Source of the DNA: Bacillus sp. FJAT-28004
GTDB lineage: Bacteria > Bacillota > Bacilli > Paenibacillales > Paenibacillaceae
NCBI RefSeq assembly: GCF_001280845.1
Contig: NZ_LGHP01000004.1
Span: 3,261-67,260, forward strand
DNA length: 64,000 bases
Direction: 5' to 3'
Shown here in pieces: positions 43,329-51,753 of the stretch (position 1 is the stretch's first letter; the number at the start of each line of letters is the position of its first letter). A program made the translations under genes and the position numbers. The notes under the pieces were generated by a model. That model saw only the letters and a program-made list of their open reading frames with translations. It was not told the origin of the DNA and did no database searches.

Positions 43329-44768
43329 CTATTTTTTCCTAGAGAACATCTGAGGTTTTCGTTTCATCCAGAACCGAGGAACGCGCAGGATAGTGTCTTT
43401 GAAGTCTGACAGTATCAAAGGCGCAATGGGAGACATGTACTTCACACCGAAGGAACGCAATGAGACAAGATGGACCAAAACAAAAAATGTTCCGCACAGA
43501 ATACCGTATAACCCCATAAAGCCGGCCAGGAACATGAACACGAACTGGAGGATCCGCTGCGCATTGCCAAAGCCGTAAATTGGCGACACGAAATTGGAAA
43601 TGGCCGTGATCGAAACGACGATGACCATGGCCGCGGAGACGAGTCCCGCTTCGACTGTGGTCATGCCAAGTACGAGCGCGCCGACGATGGAGATCGATTG
43701 ACCGGCAATCCGAGGCATCCGCAAACCGGCTTCACGCAAAATCTCGAACGTGACCATCATGATCATTGCTTCCAGGAACGCCGGGAAAGGCACAGCTTCC
43801 CGCTGCGCGGCCAGGTTGATCAAGAGCGGAGTCGGTAGTAGTTCCTGGTGGAATGTGACCACCGCAATGTATAAAGCAGGAATGAAGATCGAGAGCATGA
43901 AAGCGAACATTCGCAACCATCGCGACAGTGTGGCGATATCCGGCCTCTGGTAGTAATCTTCTGGTGAAGAGAAGAGTTGGAAAAATGTCACTGGACCGAT
44001 CAATGCAATCGGAGTGCCGTCGGTGAGAAGCGCTACTTGCCCGTCCAACAGTTTGCCCGTCACCGCGTCCGGCCGTTCTGTCGTGATAAGTTGCGGGAAC
44101 GGTGACAAGGTCTTGTCTTGGATCCAATCTTCCATATAAGAGCTTTCCAGAATGCTATCAGCTTGGATGGCCTGCAACCGACGACGGAATTCTTCTACGA
44201 CGCCAGTGGGGGCTACGTCGGGCAAATAGGTTAAATACACTTTGGTCTTTGTCTTAGTTCCGATGGTCATCTGTTCAAAAACTAAATGTTCACTTTTGAG
44301 CCGTTTACGGATGAGAGCCACGTTCCGACCGATGTCTTCGACGAAACCTTCCCTTGGTCCGCGTACTGTGGCTTCCGACTGTGGCTCGGTTACACTGCGA
44401 TAGTCACTGCGTTTGACGTCAAAGCTTAGGAAACGGTTAACGAGCGTTGGAATCAGCAGGCACTGGCCCTCCAGCAGCAGGCGGATGCCCTCATCGGCAT
44501 CTGTCCATTCCTTGTTTTGGACGAAGGGAATGTGGCGATGAAACCAGCCCAGATCGTATTCCTCTTCTTCTTCGATTGGAACGGCGGCAAGCATGGGTTT
44601 GACGACAAACTCATCTACGAGAGCCGATTCCACAATCGAGGATAGATAGAGGCAGGTGAAAGCCGAAGATCCACGGAGAGGGAACGGTCGAATGACGAAG
44701 TCAGGGGCCCCCTTCACACGATTTCGGATTTGCTCCTGCATCGGCTCGGTAAAGGAAAGTTTAGGCAC
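43329..44768 (-). CDS. GerA-type spore germination protein (GerAA family)
   Basis: 479-residue A subunit: a soluble N-terminal domain (about 1-230) and a membrane domain with four or five helices. Motifs GFVEDIGRNVALIRKRL, SSYMEDWIQD and RPDAVTGKLLDGQ, VALLTDGTP are diagnostic. The start is taken at the GTG at 44768, with GGAGGG 7 nt upstream; this agrees with the duplicated copy at 45056. The upstream 240 bp are a tandem duplication of this gene's 5' end. Confidence 0.9.
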   Translation of the reverse strand: MPKLSFTEPMQEQIRNRVKGAPDFVIRPFPLRGSSAFTCLYLSSIVESALVDEFVVKPMLAAVPIEEEEEYDLGWFHRHIPFVQNKEWTDADEGIRLLLEGQCLLIPTLVNRFLSFDVKRSDYRSVTEPQSEATVRGPREGFVEDIGRNVALIRKRLKSEHLVFEQMTIGTKTKTKVYLTYLPDVAPTGVVEEFRRRLQAIQADSILESSYMEDWIQDKTLSPFPQLITTERPDAVTGKLLDGQVALLTDGTPIALIGPVTFFQLFSSPEDYYQRPDIATLSRWLRMFAFMLSIFIPALYIAVVTFHQELLPTPLLINLAAQREAVPFPAFLEAMIMMVTFEILREAGLRMPRIAGQSISIVGALVLGMTTVEAGLVSAAMVIVVSITAISNFVSPIYGFGNAQRILQFVFMFLAGFMGLYGILCGTFFVLVHLVSLRSFGVKYMSPIAPLILSDFKDTILRVPRFWMKRKPQMFSRKK

Positions 44769-44815
44769 GGTTGAACCCTCCATCATAAGTTATTGTGTAC
44801 AACCATTTGAAGAAT
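44573..44815. repeat. tandem duplication of the gerA 5' end, intact unit
   Basis: Contains the promoter-proximal region, ribosome-binding site and first 65 codons of the gerA-type gene. Near-identical to 44861-45103. Confidence 0.85.
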
Positions 44816-44860
44816 ATACTACTGAAGTCAGCCCAGATCTGCTTCTTCTTCCTCTTCTCT

Positions 44861-45103
44861 TCGATTGGAACGGCGGCAAGCTTGGGTTTGATGACAAACT
44901 CATCTACGAGAGCCGATTCCACAATCGAGGATAGATAGAGGCAGGTGAAAGCTGAAGATCCACGGAGAGGGAACGGCTGAATGACGAAGTCATGGGCCCC
45001 TTCATACGATTTCGGATTTGCTCCTGCATCAGTTCGGTAACAGAAAGTTTAGGCACGGTTGAATCCTCCATCATAAGTTATTGTGTACAACCATTAGAAA
45101 AAT
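44861..45103 (-). pseudogene. duplicated 5' fragment of the gerA-type gene
   Basis: Begins MPKLSVTELMQEQIRNRM at about 45056 with the same GGAGG upstream, then a one-base loss shifts the frame (reads on to stop). The original frame is seen again in ESALVDEFVIKPKLAAVPIE. Ends abruptly where copy 1 continues. Confidence 0.85.
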
Positions 45104-45162
45104 ATAGGTTCTGGTGCAAGGATTTAAAAAAGTTCGCAGTTACACGACAAACTATACTTTGT

Positions 45163-45335
45163 CTATGCAACTAAACCAAATATCTTATTTATCCATTCAA
45201 CAGCAGTGAGGACAGTCGAATTATCATCGGCCTGCCCTTTCCATATCATATGTAAAGCCTCAATTCCCTTTAACGACTGATCTGCTGTAAAAAACGATTT
45301 GAAACCAAGCATTGGTTTTGTGATTTTCTTTAAAA
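45163..45335 (-). pseudogene. IS6-family transposase, C-terminal fragment
   Basis: Encodes TKPMLGFKSFFTADQSLKGI, EALHMIWKGQADDN and VEWINKIFGLVA, stop. The PMLGFKSF...KGIEALHMIxKGQ pattern is the C-terminus of IS6/IS26-group DDE transposases. The catalytic domain is missing. It abuts a group II intron remnant. Confidence 0.65.
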
Positions 45336-45351
45336 AACCTATGAATGGGGA

Positions 45352-45483
45352 AATACCCAAAAAGGGTATTGGCGAACTGCAGGCAGTCCGATTCTACAAC
45401 GAGCATTAGACAACCAGTACTGGAAATCCAATGGTTTGAAGAGTTTAGCGTACAGATACAACTCACTACGGAATATTTCATGA
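45352..45483 (+). pseudogene. group II intron reverse transcriptase, C-terminal fragment
   Basis: The plus frame encodes KGYWRTAGSPILQRALDN then QYWKSNGLKSLAYRYNSLR and stops at 45481. This is the usual tail of bacterial group II intron-encoded proteins (KGYWR...SPIL...ALxxxYWxxxGLxSL). The rest of the gene is gone. Confidence 0.75.
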
Positions 45484-45553
45484 ACCGCCTTTTATCGAGC
45501 GGTACGTACGGTGGTGTGAGAGGACGGCGGTTAATCACCGCCTCCTACTCGAT
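45484..45553 (+). mobile_element. group II intron 3' end (domains V/VI remnant)
   Basis: TCGAGCGGTACGTACGGTG matches a domain V with an internal deletion. GAGGACGGCGGTTAATCACCG and CTCCTACTCGAT match domain VI and the intron 3' end. The intron ends directly at the stop codon of the opposite-strand epoxide hydrolase gene. Confidence 0.7.
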
Positions 45554-46870
45554 TTAGCGCAGTAACCTGAATGCATTACGCAGCTCATTTACAAAGAGCA
45601 CTGGCTGCTCCCACGCCGCGAAGTGTCCACCTTTGTCGAGCTTGTTGAAATAGATAAGATTCGGATACGCCTTTTGTGTCCAGCTCTTCGGCGCTTCATA
45701 GAGCTCGTCGGGAAAGACGCTCACGGCAACGGGAAGTTTAACACCTTTGATGCCAAAGAACGGGTATTTATTCTCCCAGTAGAGGCGAGCCGAAGAAATC
45801 GGCGTATTCGTCAACCAGTAGAGCGTGATGTTGTCGAGAACATCGTCTTGTGAGAGGCCCCCTGGTTGTCCGTTGAAAGCCTTAGTAATCAGCTCCAGGC
45901 TCTTCGCGTCATGGTCCAGCATAAAGGCGGCCAAACCTACAGGCGAATCCGCGAGTCCCGTAAGAGTCTGCGGGCGCGTTCCCATCATCAAGGCGTATGC
46001 AGCATGCTTGTAAAAGAAGTCCAGCTGCTCGCATGCGCGTTTTTCTTCGCTTGTCAGACCAGGCGGGCAGCCCTTGCCGGCCTGAAGCGCCATATCGAGA
46101 TCAGATGGAACTACAAAGGGCAAGTTGGTGTGAATGCCGATTAGTCCACTAGGCTGTTGGACACCCATTACGTCTGCTATAATGGCGCCCCAGTCGCCGC
46201 CTTGCGCCACATACTTCTTGTAACCAAGACGATTCATCAGCTCTCCATAAGCACGAGCAATGCGGTCAGGGCCCCAACCGGTCGTGGTCGGTTTGCCCGA
46301 AAACCCATAGCCAGGCATCGACGGAATGACGACATCGAACGCGTCCGATGCCTTCCCGCCATAGGCCGTGGGATTGGTCAGTGGGTCGATTACCTTCAGC
46401 TTCTCGACAATCGAGCCTGGCCATCCGTGCATAAGGATGATTGGCATCGCGTCTTCATGTTTCGATCGGACGTGAATGAAGTGAATTTCCTCCCCATCGA
46501 TATTGGTGACGAACATCGGCAGAGCGTTCAATTTGGCCTCAAATTTGCGCCAGTCATAATCGTTCGCCCAATAATGGGCAAGGTTCTTCATCGTTGCAAG
46601 CTGCGTGCCTTGCGTTTGATCCGACACCGTTTCTTTGTCCGGCCATCTTGTCGCAAGTATACGCCTATGCAAATCGGTAAGCTCCAACTCCGGAATATGA
46701 ACCTGAAACGGTCGAATCGCTGTTGAATCTGCTTCGGATTCTTGTGGGATTCCATATGAATTCGAATTCGCATTAACCGTTTTGGTCATCGCGCCGAACG
46801 TCGTCAATTCCAGGGATAACGCCACAAGCATAGCAATACGAAACCAGAACTTGCTGCTGTTCAAATCCAA
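45554..46870 (-). CDS. epoxide hydrolase, alpha/beta fold with N-terminal EHN domain
   Basis: 438 residues. An N-terminal hydrophobic segment (about 8-30) looks like a signal or anchor. The EHN domain follows (PFQVHIPELELTDLHRRI), then the hydrolase core: oxyanion motif HGWPGS (148-153), nucleophile in GGDWG (Asp226) and catalytic His in DKGGHFAAWEQP. It opens epoxides to diols. The start is a TTG at 46870 after AAAGGAG. Fragments of the same gene occur at 38524 and 39184. Confidence 0.9.
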   Translation of the reverse strand: MDLNSSKFWFRIAMLVALSLELTTFGAMTKTVNANSNSYGIPQESEADSTAIRPFQVHIPELELTDLHRRILATRWPDKETVSDQTQGTQLATMKNLAHYWANDYDWRKFEAKLNALPMFVTNIDGEEIHFIHVRSKHEDAMPIILMHGWPGSIVEKLKVIDPLTNPTAYGGKASDAFDVVIPSMPGYGFSGKPTTTGWGPDRIARAYGELMNRLGYKKYVAQGGDWGAIIADVMGVQQPSGLIGIHTNLPFVVPSDLDMALQAGKGCPPGLTSEEKRACEQLDFFYKHAAYALMMGTRPQTLTGLADSPVGLAAFMLDHDAKSLELITKAFNGQPGGLSQDDVLDNITLYWLTNTPISSARLYWENKYPFFGIKGVKLPVAVSVFPDELYEAPKSWTQKAYPNLIYFNKLDKGGHFAAWEQPVLFVNELRNAFRLLR

Positions 46871-47430
46871 CTGTTGTAACGCTCCTTTCAGAAAGGTTTA
46901 GGGTCAACCTTATCATTAGATTCCCTCGAAACCGAAATAGTTATCCTACTTTTTCCAAATAAACAGAACAAGCCGATACGATGTGTCGACTTATTCTCAG
47001 TCTGTCGAGAAAGCTTATTTGATCAAGTTCAAGTTTCAGGATAGCTTCCTCTGTAAACATATCAAATTACACTTTTTTACGACATCAAAGCGGACGGAAC
47101 TACCCCACTTGGTTCCGAGTTAGATAAAAAAATAATAAGTACCACCTGGCATGGTAATTATTGCCGGACGTTTAGGAATTTGAAAACCACTGAGAGAGTA
47201 TTCAGGTCTATCCCAAATTAAAAACATGAATACACAAAAGTCGCGATTTACGCGACCTTTGTTGTATTTATGTCCGATGTTTTTATCGGTTTCTCGAATC
47301 TTACAGCATTGAATTGAATCTATAGTTTATCAAACCAATCATCCTCTACTGGCGTTAACCCAGGATATGGGTATTACTAATTTTAAATTGGCGTATCATG
47401 AATTAGGAAGAAATGAAAGTATTGTATATT
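46871..47430. other. 560-bp region without a supportable gene
   Basis: Includes a hairpin AAAGTCGCGATTTACGCGACCTTTG at about 47238 that resembles the hairpins inside the transposon-end-like repeats, with TTTATGTCCGATG beside it. The remainder shows no ORF with a start signal. Confidence 0.3.
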
Positions 47431-47871
47431 TAGGTATGGAGCAATCACGGGTTTTTAGAGGGCTATTCGGGTTATTACCTTCATCATATATGGCTGCTGT
47501 ATTGTGAAGAGGCGGAAGAATTGTTAAACGAGGAACCTCATCGACCAGCAGACTCGATTATTCAACAGGCAACAAGGCATATTCATGCCCAAGCATTTGA
47601 GCGATTCAGCCTGAATGCAAATGCCACCACTCTGGGGATTAGTCGTATGCAGCTGTGTAAAAAGTTTCACGCGGAATTAGGAACGACGCCTATCAAGTAT
47701 CTTACCTCCCTTCGTCTTGAAAAAGCCAAGACTCTACTGACGGAAACAAATTTGACACTGGATCAAATCTCGGAATGCTGCGGTTATCAGAACGGGTTTT
47801 ACTTAAGCCGTGTATTCAAAAACAATTGCCTCGTAACCCCAATGCAATATCGAAAAGCCCACCGCCTTTAA
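47431..47871 (+). pseudogene. AraC-family regulator, N-terminally truncated
   Basis: The open frame from about 47437 encodes NHGFLEGYSGYYLHHIWL then the two-HTH AraC domain (LGISRMQLCKKFHAELG; LDQISECCGYQNGFYLSR). The sensor domain upstream is lost to a stop at about 47430. A possible internal TTG start at 47521 would give a 116-residue DNA-binding protein. A strong terminator follows at 48015. Confidence 0.6.
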
Positions 47872-48014
47872 GGGAGGCCACTGAAGAACATGTAGTTTTT
47901 TGGAGCATATAAGAGAAAAGAATAAAAAGACAACCCTCGCCCCCATTTTTTTGGGAGTGAGAGTCGTCGTTTCACAATCTATCTTGAATTCTCAGCATTG
48001 TTATTTTGTCACTT

Positions 48015-48055
48015 CAAAAGCTGAATCCATACCCTACCTGGATTCAGCTTTTTTA
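48015..48055 (+). terminator. rho-independent terminator
   Basis: AAAAGCTGAATCCA / TGGATTCAGCTTTTTT, a 14-bp stem with T-run. Another imperfect hairpin lies at 47931-47972. Confidence 0.85.
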
Positions 48056-48143
48056 AAACTTATTATATTTAATGGAATCAGTTATTTATTTGTACTTCAA
48101 TGGTTGTTTTCCCATGCGTCAATTATTTCTAATATTACTGATT

Positions 48144-48176
48144 ATTGAACTAGCGGGGAACGTTTGTTCAATGCAT
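48144..48176 (+). repeat. attC-like half site, inverted
   Basis: GAACTAGCGGGGAACGTTTG on the plus strand, followed by a plus-strand gene 30 nt later. The second case where site and gene are both inverted. Confidence 0.5.
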
Positions 48177-48205
48177 TTGCGAATTCAACTAATCTGGAGG
48201 TTACG

Positions 48206-48433
48206 ATGAAAATTAATAAAGCGATGTCAGCATTATTACATAAGACCAAACCTTCAGGGACTTCTTATAATGATGAGTACACCCACTTTATTGAATGGGA
48301 CGGCTGTTTTTTGATCAGCAGTTTTGCAAGTGATCTTCCGAGCTGTTTCGATAAAACAACTTTCTCCGATCTTACTGATTGCGAAGCGTCAGTAAACCAT
48401 GTTCACTTAGAAAAACTATCTATAGCACAATAG
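48206..48433 (+). CDS. hypothetical protein
   Basis: 75 residues, soluble, with aromatic/acidic motifs (YNDEYTHFIEWDGCFLISS). CTGGAGG precedes the ATG at 48206; the frame extends to 48164 without signal. The 3' end overlaps the convergent gene by 14 nt. One of the few plus-strand cassette genes. Unknown family. Confidence 0.6.
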   Translation: MKINKAMSALLHKTKPSGTSYNDEYTHFIEWDGCFLISSFASDLPSCFDKTTFSDLTDCEASVNHVHLEKLSIAQ

Positions 48434-48773
48434 TGACACATGTTATAAGACAATCCATCATGGGTATTATCATTGAACATTTATAGAGTTGAACACCATT
48501 GATTTCAATATCCTCAATAGTTATCTTATGAAAAAAGTAATTCATTTCATCTGGTTTTCGAGGAATGTTCCCCTTCATACCTTCCAGCCATGTGTTAATA
48601 CTTACCGTAAAACAATCCCTAAATATAATTACCTTGTCATTTTCAATGTTATTTGAATCTCCATATCTTATTTGAATAAAATGTGTTTCATGGTCGTATG
48701 TAAATCCTTTTAATCTTGCATCAATATAATCTGTTCCTAATTGTTCAATGAGTGCTTGACTGCTTGGTCTCAT
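48420..48773 (-). CDS. hypothetical protein
   Basis: 117 residues. A beta-rich domain (FIQIRYGDSNNIENDKVIIF, split) and a C-terminal hydrophobic stretch (CSMIIPMMDCLITCVTIVL). AGGATTT precedes the ATG at 48773. The hydrophobic end overlaps the neighbouring gene and may result from loss of the native stop. Unknown. Confidence 0.55.
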   Translation of the reverse strand: MRPSSQALIEQLGTDYIDARLKGFTYDHETHFIQIRYGDSNNIENDKVIIFRDCFTVSINTWLEGMKGNIPRKPDEMNYFFHKITIEDIEINGVQLYKCSMIIPMMDCLITCVTIVL

Positions 48774-48789
48774 GGGGATAAATCCTACC

Positions 48790-48840
48790 GGCTACCGTTT
48801 CTTATGTTCATTGAGCAATCGTGTCCCGTTAGTTTAATAA
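48790..48840 (-). repeat. attC-like half site (right arm)
   Basis: CGGCTACCGTTTCTTATGTTCA then GAGCAATCGTGTCCCGTTAG. The first part matches the hairpin flank at 35550. Confidence 0.55.
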
Positions 48841-48846
48841 CAGGTC

Positions 48847-49239
48847 TTAATTTTCTATTGACTTGAGGAAACTAACTACAGCTGTTGCTTCGCCTGTTTC
48901 GGCATGATTAATTAACGGGATTTGATGTGGTCCTAAACTATCTTTTAAGGTAGAGTTATCAGAGATTATTGCTTTTACAATTTCGACCTTATCTAACATT
49001 GCAGCTGCAAATAAATCAATCCGCGCTCCCTTATCAAGTAAATAATTTGCAATATCTTTTCTTCCCATATGTGCAGCAGCACCAAGTGCAGTTTCCCAAT
49101 CACCGTTGCCCCAATCCCATGAAGCATTTAAAAGACCTGGCTCTTGTTCTAATAATTCTTGGACCTTTTGAAAATCTCCATGGGCTTGACCCACAAAAAG
49201 CTGAACTAACTCGGGACTAATATTTTTATTTCCCAACAC
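48847..49239 (-). CDS. ankyrin-repeat protein
   Basis: About 130 residues with three to four ankyrin-type helix pairs (LFVGQAHGDFQKVQELLEQ; ALGAAAHMGRKDIANYLLD; LFAAAMLDKVEIVKAII). A cytosolic protein-protein interaction scaffold is expected. The start is taken at the GTG at 49239 with AGGGG 6 nt upstream; the ATG at 49245 is adjacent to the same signal. Stop next to a cassette site. Confidence 0.8.
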   Translation of the reverse strand: MLGNKNISPELVQLFVGQAHGDFQKVQELLEQEPGLLNASWDWGNGDWETALGAAAHMGRKDIANYLLDKGARIDLFAAAMLDKVEIVKAIISDNSTLKDSLGPHQIPLINHAETGEATAVVSFLKSIEN

Positions 49240-49305
49240 AATCATCCCCTATAAATAGTAATTTGTATAATTCTTCCACACAATGTATTCGCTTAGTAAT
49301 GGAAT

Positions 49306-49332
49306 TGTCCTGCCCGTTAGCTTAATATTTAA
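49306..49332 (-). repeat. attC-like half site (left arm)
   Basis: AATTGTCCTGCCCGTTAGC upstream of the ankyrin gene. The second-type motif CAGCGTGAATATGGGTGTTA follows at about 49416. Confidence 0.55.
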
Positions 49333-49459
49333 TTATAATCCTGGACTTGGGCTTGAAGAGGTTGTCACCTGTTTCTACTTCTCCGATATACTTTTTGGCG
49401 ACCAAGTGACGCCCCGCAGCGTGAATATGGGTGTTATATGACGTTTTAGCCTTCTCTGA

Positions 49460-49830
49460 TTAGCTGCGTTCTATTTCTTCTAATAGTTCTTTCATTTCTT
49501 TGATTACATTTTCAACTGGTTAAACATCATTCGTGAGATCTTTTCAGCATTATTATTCGAAGAGTCCTCAACCAAGGATTTATAAAGCATTTGAACAATG
49601 ACTTTTGTTGGTTCATGCTTTGAATAAACTCCTTTAACCTCTTCGAATTTCGAAATAATAAAATTGATCCCATTACTTTCTCCGAATAATGAGATATCTA
49701 CTAAAGCATTATCAGGTATATCTACTTCTTCAATAAGTTTATCTACCCAAGCTACTATATCTTTTGGTTTGAATAAACCAATATAAAGTCCTAATCTTCT
49801 GACTTCAGTTTGTTCTTTTATTGGTTTCAT
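49460..49830 (-). pseudogene. hypothetical protein with a frameshifted C-terminus
   Basis: The main frame (108 residues, MKPIKEQTEVRRLGLYIGLF at the N-terminus, TAAGGAG upstream) stops at 49504. The next frame continues in register: VENVIKEMKELLEEIERS to a stop at 49460, next to the second-type site motif. A one-base change near 49515 explains it. The 108-residue product may still be made. Unknown family. Confidence 0.55.
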
Positions 49831-49922
49831 TTTGAACTCCTTAGTTTTGCTAACATGTCAACTAACGTATATTCTACGAACTATTTAAAAATTCCATCCT
49901 AAGAGTATTCGTCGAAATCATT

Positions 49923-50006
49923 GTACTAACCTGCCCGTTAGCGTAGCGAAGGGCTACCATGTGGCACCCCTTCAGGTATGGAACTATCGTTTCCCGTTAG
50001 TTGAAA
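49923..50006 (-). repeat. attC-like site, complete
   Basis: ACTAACCTGCCCGTTAGCG, hairpin GGGCTACCATGTGGCACCCC, right arm AACTATCGTTTCCCGTTAG. Its right arm codes for the last residues of the lipoprotein at 49984. Confidence 0.75.
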
Positions 50007-50364
50007 GCTGTAACTCTTCTTTATTACCATTCCACCCAACTGTTACATTAATTATCGAATCTTTCGGTGGGAGGGCACCATTACCCCCAGTTTTTGAAAC
50101 AATCGAACGGCTTCCCGATAATTCTTGTTCCCCACTCCCCCCGATATTGGTTCCATCATATTTATATTTGATATCACTTACTTCTTTTGGTTTTTTCCCT
50201 TTGTAAATGATCTTCAATGTTTCGTTATGATACTCCCCCTGTGGATTCTCAATTGTATAACTTGCTGACCAGTTCTTACTCTCACCTGTATAAACTATGG
50301 GGGAACTGTTTAAACAACCACATAAGGGTATAAACATGAACAAGAAAATAAGAATTTTTTTCAT
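49984..50364 (-). CDS. lipoprotein, C-terminus encoded by the site
   Basis: 126 residues. Lipobox LCGC (Cys17), then a beta-rich domain (YTGESKNWSASYTIEN; KIIYKGKKPKEV; VTVGWNGNKEELQL). The final STNGKR and stop lie in the right arm of the attC-like site. It resembles the adjacent lipoprotein at 50531 in layout and motifs (NWxAxY, YKG, W-N). Function unknown. Confidence 0.7.
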   Translation of the reverse strand: MKKILIFLFMFIPLCGCLNSSPIVYTGESKNWSASYTIENPQGEYHNETLKIIYKGKKPKEVSDIKYKYDGTNIGGSGEQELSGSRSIVSKTGGNGALPPKDSIINVTVGWNGNKEELQLSTNGKR

Positions 50365-50504
50365 TGAACCTACCTCCGTTCACTTTGAAGTTCACAATCT
50401 ATATAGGGGTCACCTCACGAAACGGAATTAATCGTACGCTAAGCAATTATCCGCATGAACCGGGGGCTTTGGTTTTCTAATTGAAACTAGAGGAAAATTG
50501 TTCA

Positions 50505-50530
50505 ACTATAGTACCTCGTTAGTTGAGTAA
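50505..50530 (-). repeat. attC-like half site (right arm)
   Basis: AACTATAGTACCTCGTTAG between two related lipoprotein genes. Confidence 0.5.
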
Positions 50531-50962
50531 TTACTTTTTTTCAAATTGTGTTAAGTGTATAGTTTCACTTTTGTTATTCCATTTAATAATGCTCATAATT
50601 TTCTCATCTTGATTACCTACAATATCGTGTATTAGATCACTATCAAATTCAATCGAAAAGTGAGCATTATCTATTTTATCGTAGTGAAGTGTTTCCGAAA
50701 TATTCCCATTTCTTGTGCCATATGAAAATACAATTTCTTTGGTTGCTAATAATTCAGAAATACTGCCTTTGTAGAAAAAGTTTAATTCCACTTTTTCTTT
50801 TGCTGATTGAGAAGAATTTGTTTTGTATTGAGCGTTCCAATTTTCGCCTTCCGCATAATAAATAATTTCTGCATTTTTCGGTTCGTTACCAGAACATCCA
50901 GAAATAAAGGTAATTAAAGTAGCTAATAACAAAAGACCTAAACCTAATCTTCCTAGGATCAC
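50531..50962 (-). CDS. lipoprotein, paralogue of the neighbouring gene
   Basis: 143 residues. Lipobox ISGC (Cys23), then YAEGENWNAQYKTNSS, LNFFYKGS and SIIKWNNKSETIHL, parallel to the motifs at 49984. The start is a GTG at 50962 after GGGGGGG. Anchored on the outer face of the membrane; unknown role. Two neighbouring cassettes carrying diverged members of one family. Confidence 0.7.
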   Translation of the reverse strand: MILGRLGLGLLLLATLITFISGCSGNEPKNAEIIYYAEGENWNAQYKTNSSQSAKEKVELNFFYKGSISELLATKEIVFSYGTRNGNISETLHYDKIDNAHFSIEFDSDLIHDIVGNQDEKIMSIIKWNNKSETIHLTQFEKK

Positions 50963-51013
50963 AATCCCCCCCCTTTCGGTACCTAGTTATATACGCCCTG
51001 AGACAGCATTTGT

Positions 51014-51110
51014 TACGCTAAACTGCCCGTTAGCTTAACGAAGAAAGGAGCAGCTGCCGCAGCAAACTGCTCCTTGATTGTTGAACTATCGTTCTCCGTT
51101 AGTTGAATAA
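51014..51110 (-). repeat. attC-like site, complete
   Basis: CGCTAAACTGCCCGTTAGC, hairpin GGAGCAGCTGCC...AAACTGCTCC, right arm AACTATCGTTCTCCGTTAG. Same hairpin family as 9629, 18254 and 23694. Confidence 0.8.
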
Positions 51111-51128
51111 AACAGTACGCTTAGTTTG

Positions 51129-51467
51129 TCATTTGTCGTTTAATTTGCTTTTCAGCATGTATTCATCATAAGCATCATGGACTTTTTCTTTGCACACCTT
51201 TTTCCAAGTATCTTTAAGCATGGTAACCGCATTTTCATTATATGGTTCAGGCTCCATATCCCCACCAAAACCAATCCATGCATCGTGACCTACTTCCCCA
51301 TCCTCGTGAGAGTAAGCAATTTCATGTGGTGCAGGTGCGTGTCCTGCGAATTGACAATCATTTGCTAAACAATGATAGCCAGGCTTATGAACACCATATT
51401 TGCAAAAAGTCGGAACATTATCTTTCTCTTCTGTTTCACCAAGTCCATGTAAGCAATGTAGTTCCAC
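51129..51467 (-). CDS. Cys/His-rich hypothetical protein
   Basis: 112 residues. The N-terminal half carries Cys and His in a possible metal-binding pattern (CLHGLG, FCKYGVHKPGYHCLANDCQ), followed by an acidic helical tail. The start is a GTG at 51467 with a poor Shine-Dalgarno sequence, though GAAGGAGAG lies about 30 nt upstream, so the true N-terminus may be longer. Unknown. Confidence 0.6.
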   Translation of the reverse strand: MELHCLHGLGETEEKDNVPTFCKYGVHKPGYHCLANDCQFAGHAPAPHEIAYSHEDGEVGHDAWIGFGGDMEPEPYNENAVTMLKDTWKKVCKEKVHDAYDEYMLKSKLNDK

Positions 51468-51595
51468 TATGAGATGAGTAAAGGCGATGAAACTCTCCTT
51501 CTTTCAAAAAGCAATTCTATTAATCATCTATTCGACGCTTCAATTCGAGAAAGGTTGCTCAACAATTAACTCCTAATTGTGGAAAAACATTTCGT

Positions 51596-51625
51596 TAACC
51601 TGCCCGTTCGTAAAGCATAATGACA
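51596..51625 (-). repeat. attC-like half site (left arm), altered
   Basis: CGTTAACCTGCCCGTTCGTA, with a small insertion in the GTTAG box. Confidence 0.45.
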
Positions 51626-51680
51626 TAGTTTTATTTGTGATAAGATTCTCCGCGCTGACTGTAACCGCAAGTTTTATTAA

Positions 51681-51712
51681 AAAACGGGGCGCCAAATCCG
51701 GCGCTCCCGTTA
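51681..51712 (-). terminator. rho-independent terminator
   Basis: On the minus strand GGGAGCGCC / GGCGCCCC with a 6-nt loop, then TTTTTTAAT. Ends the stalk-domain protein gene. Confidence 0.75.
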
Positions 51713-51753
51713 ATTTATATTGATATTCGACTCAAGATTCCATGCTCCGGAGT

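Noticed and set aside
45260-45538. 92-residue minus-strand ORF
   Set aside because: Spans the junction between the IS6 fragment and the group II intron remnant in a frame that encodes neither.
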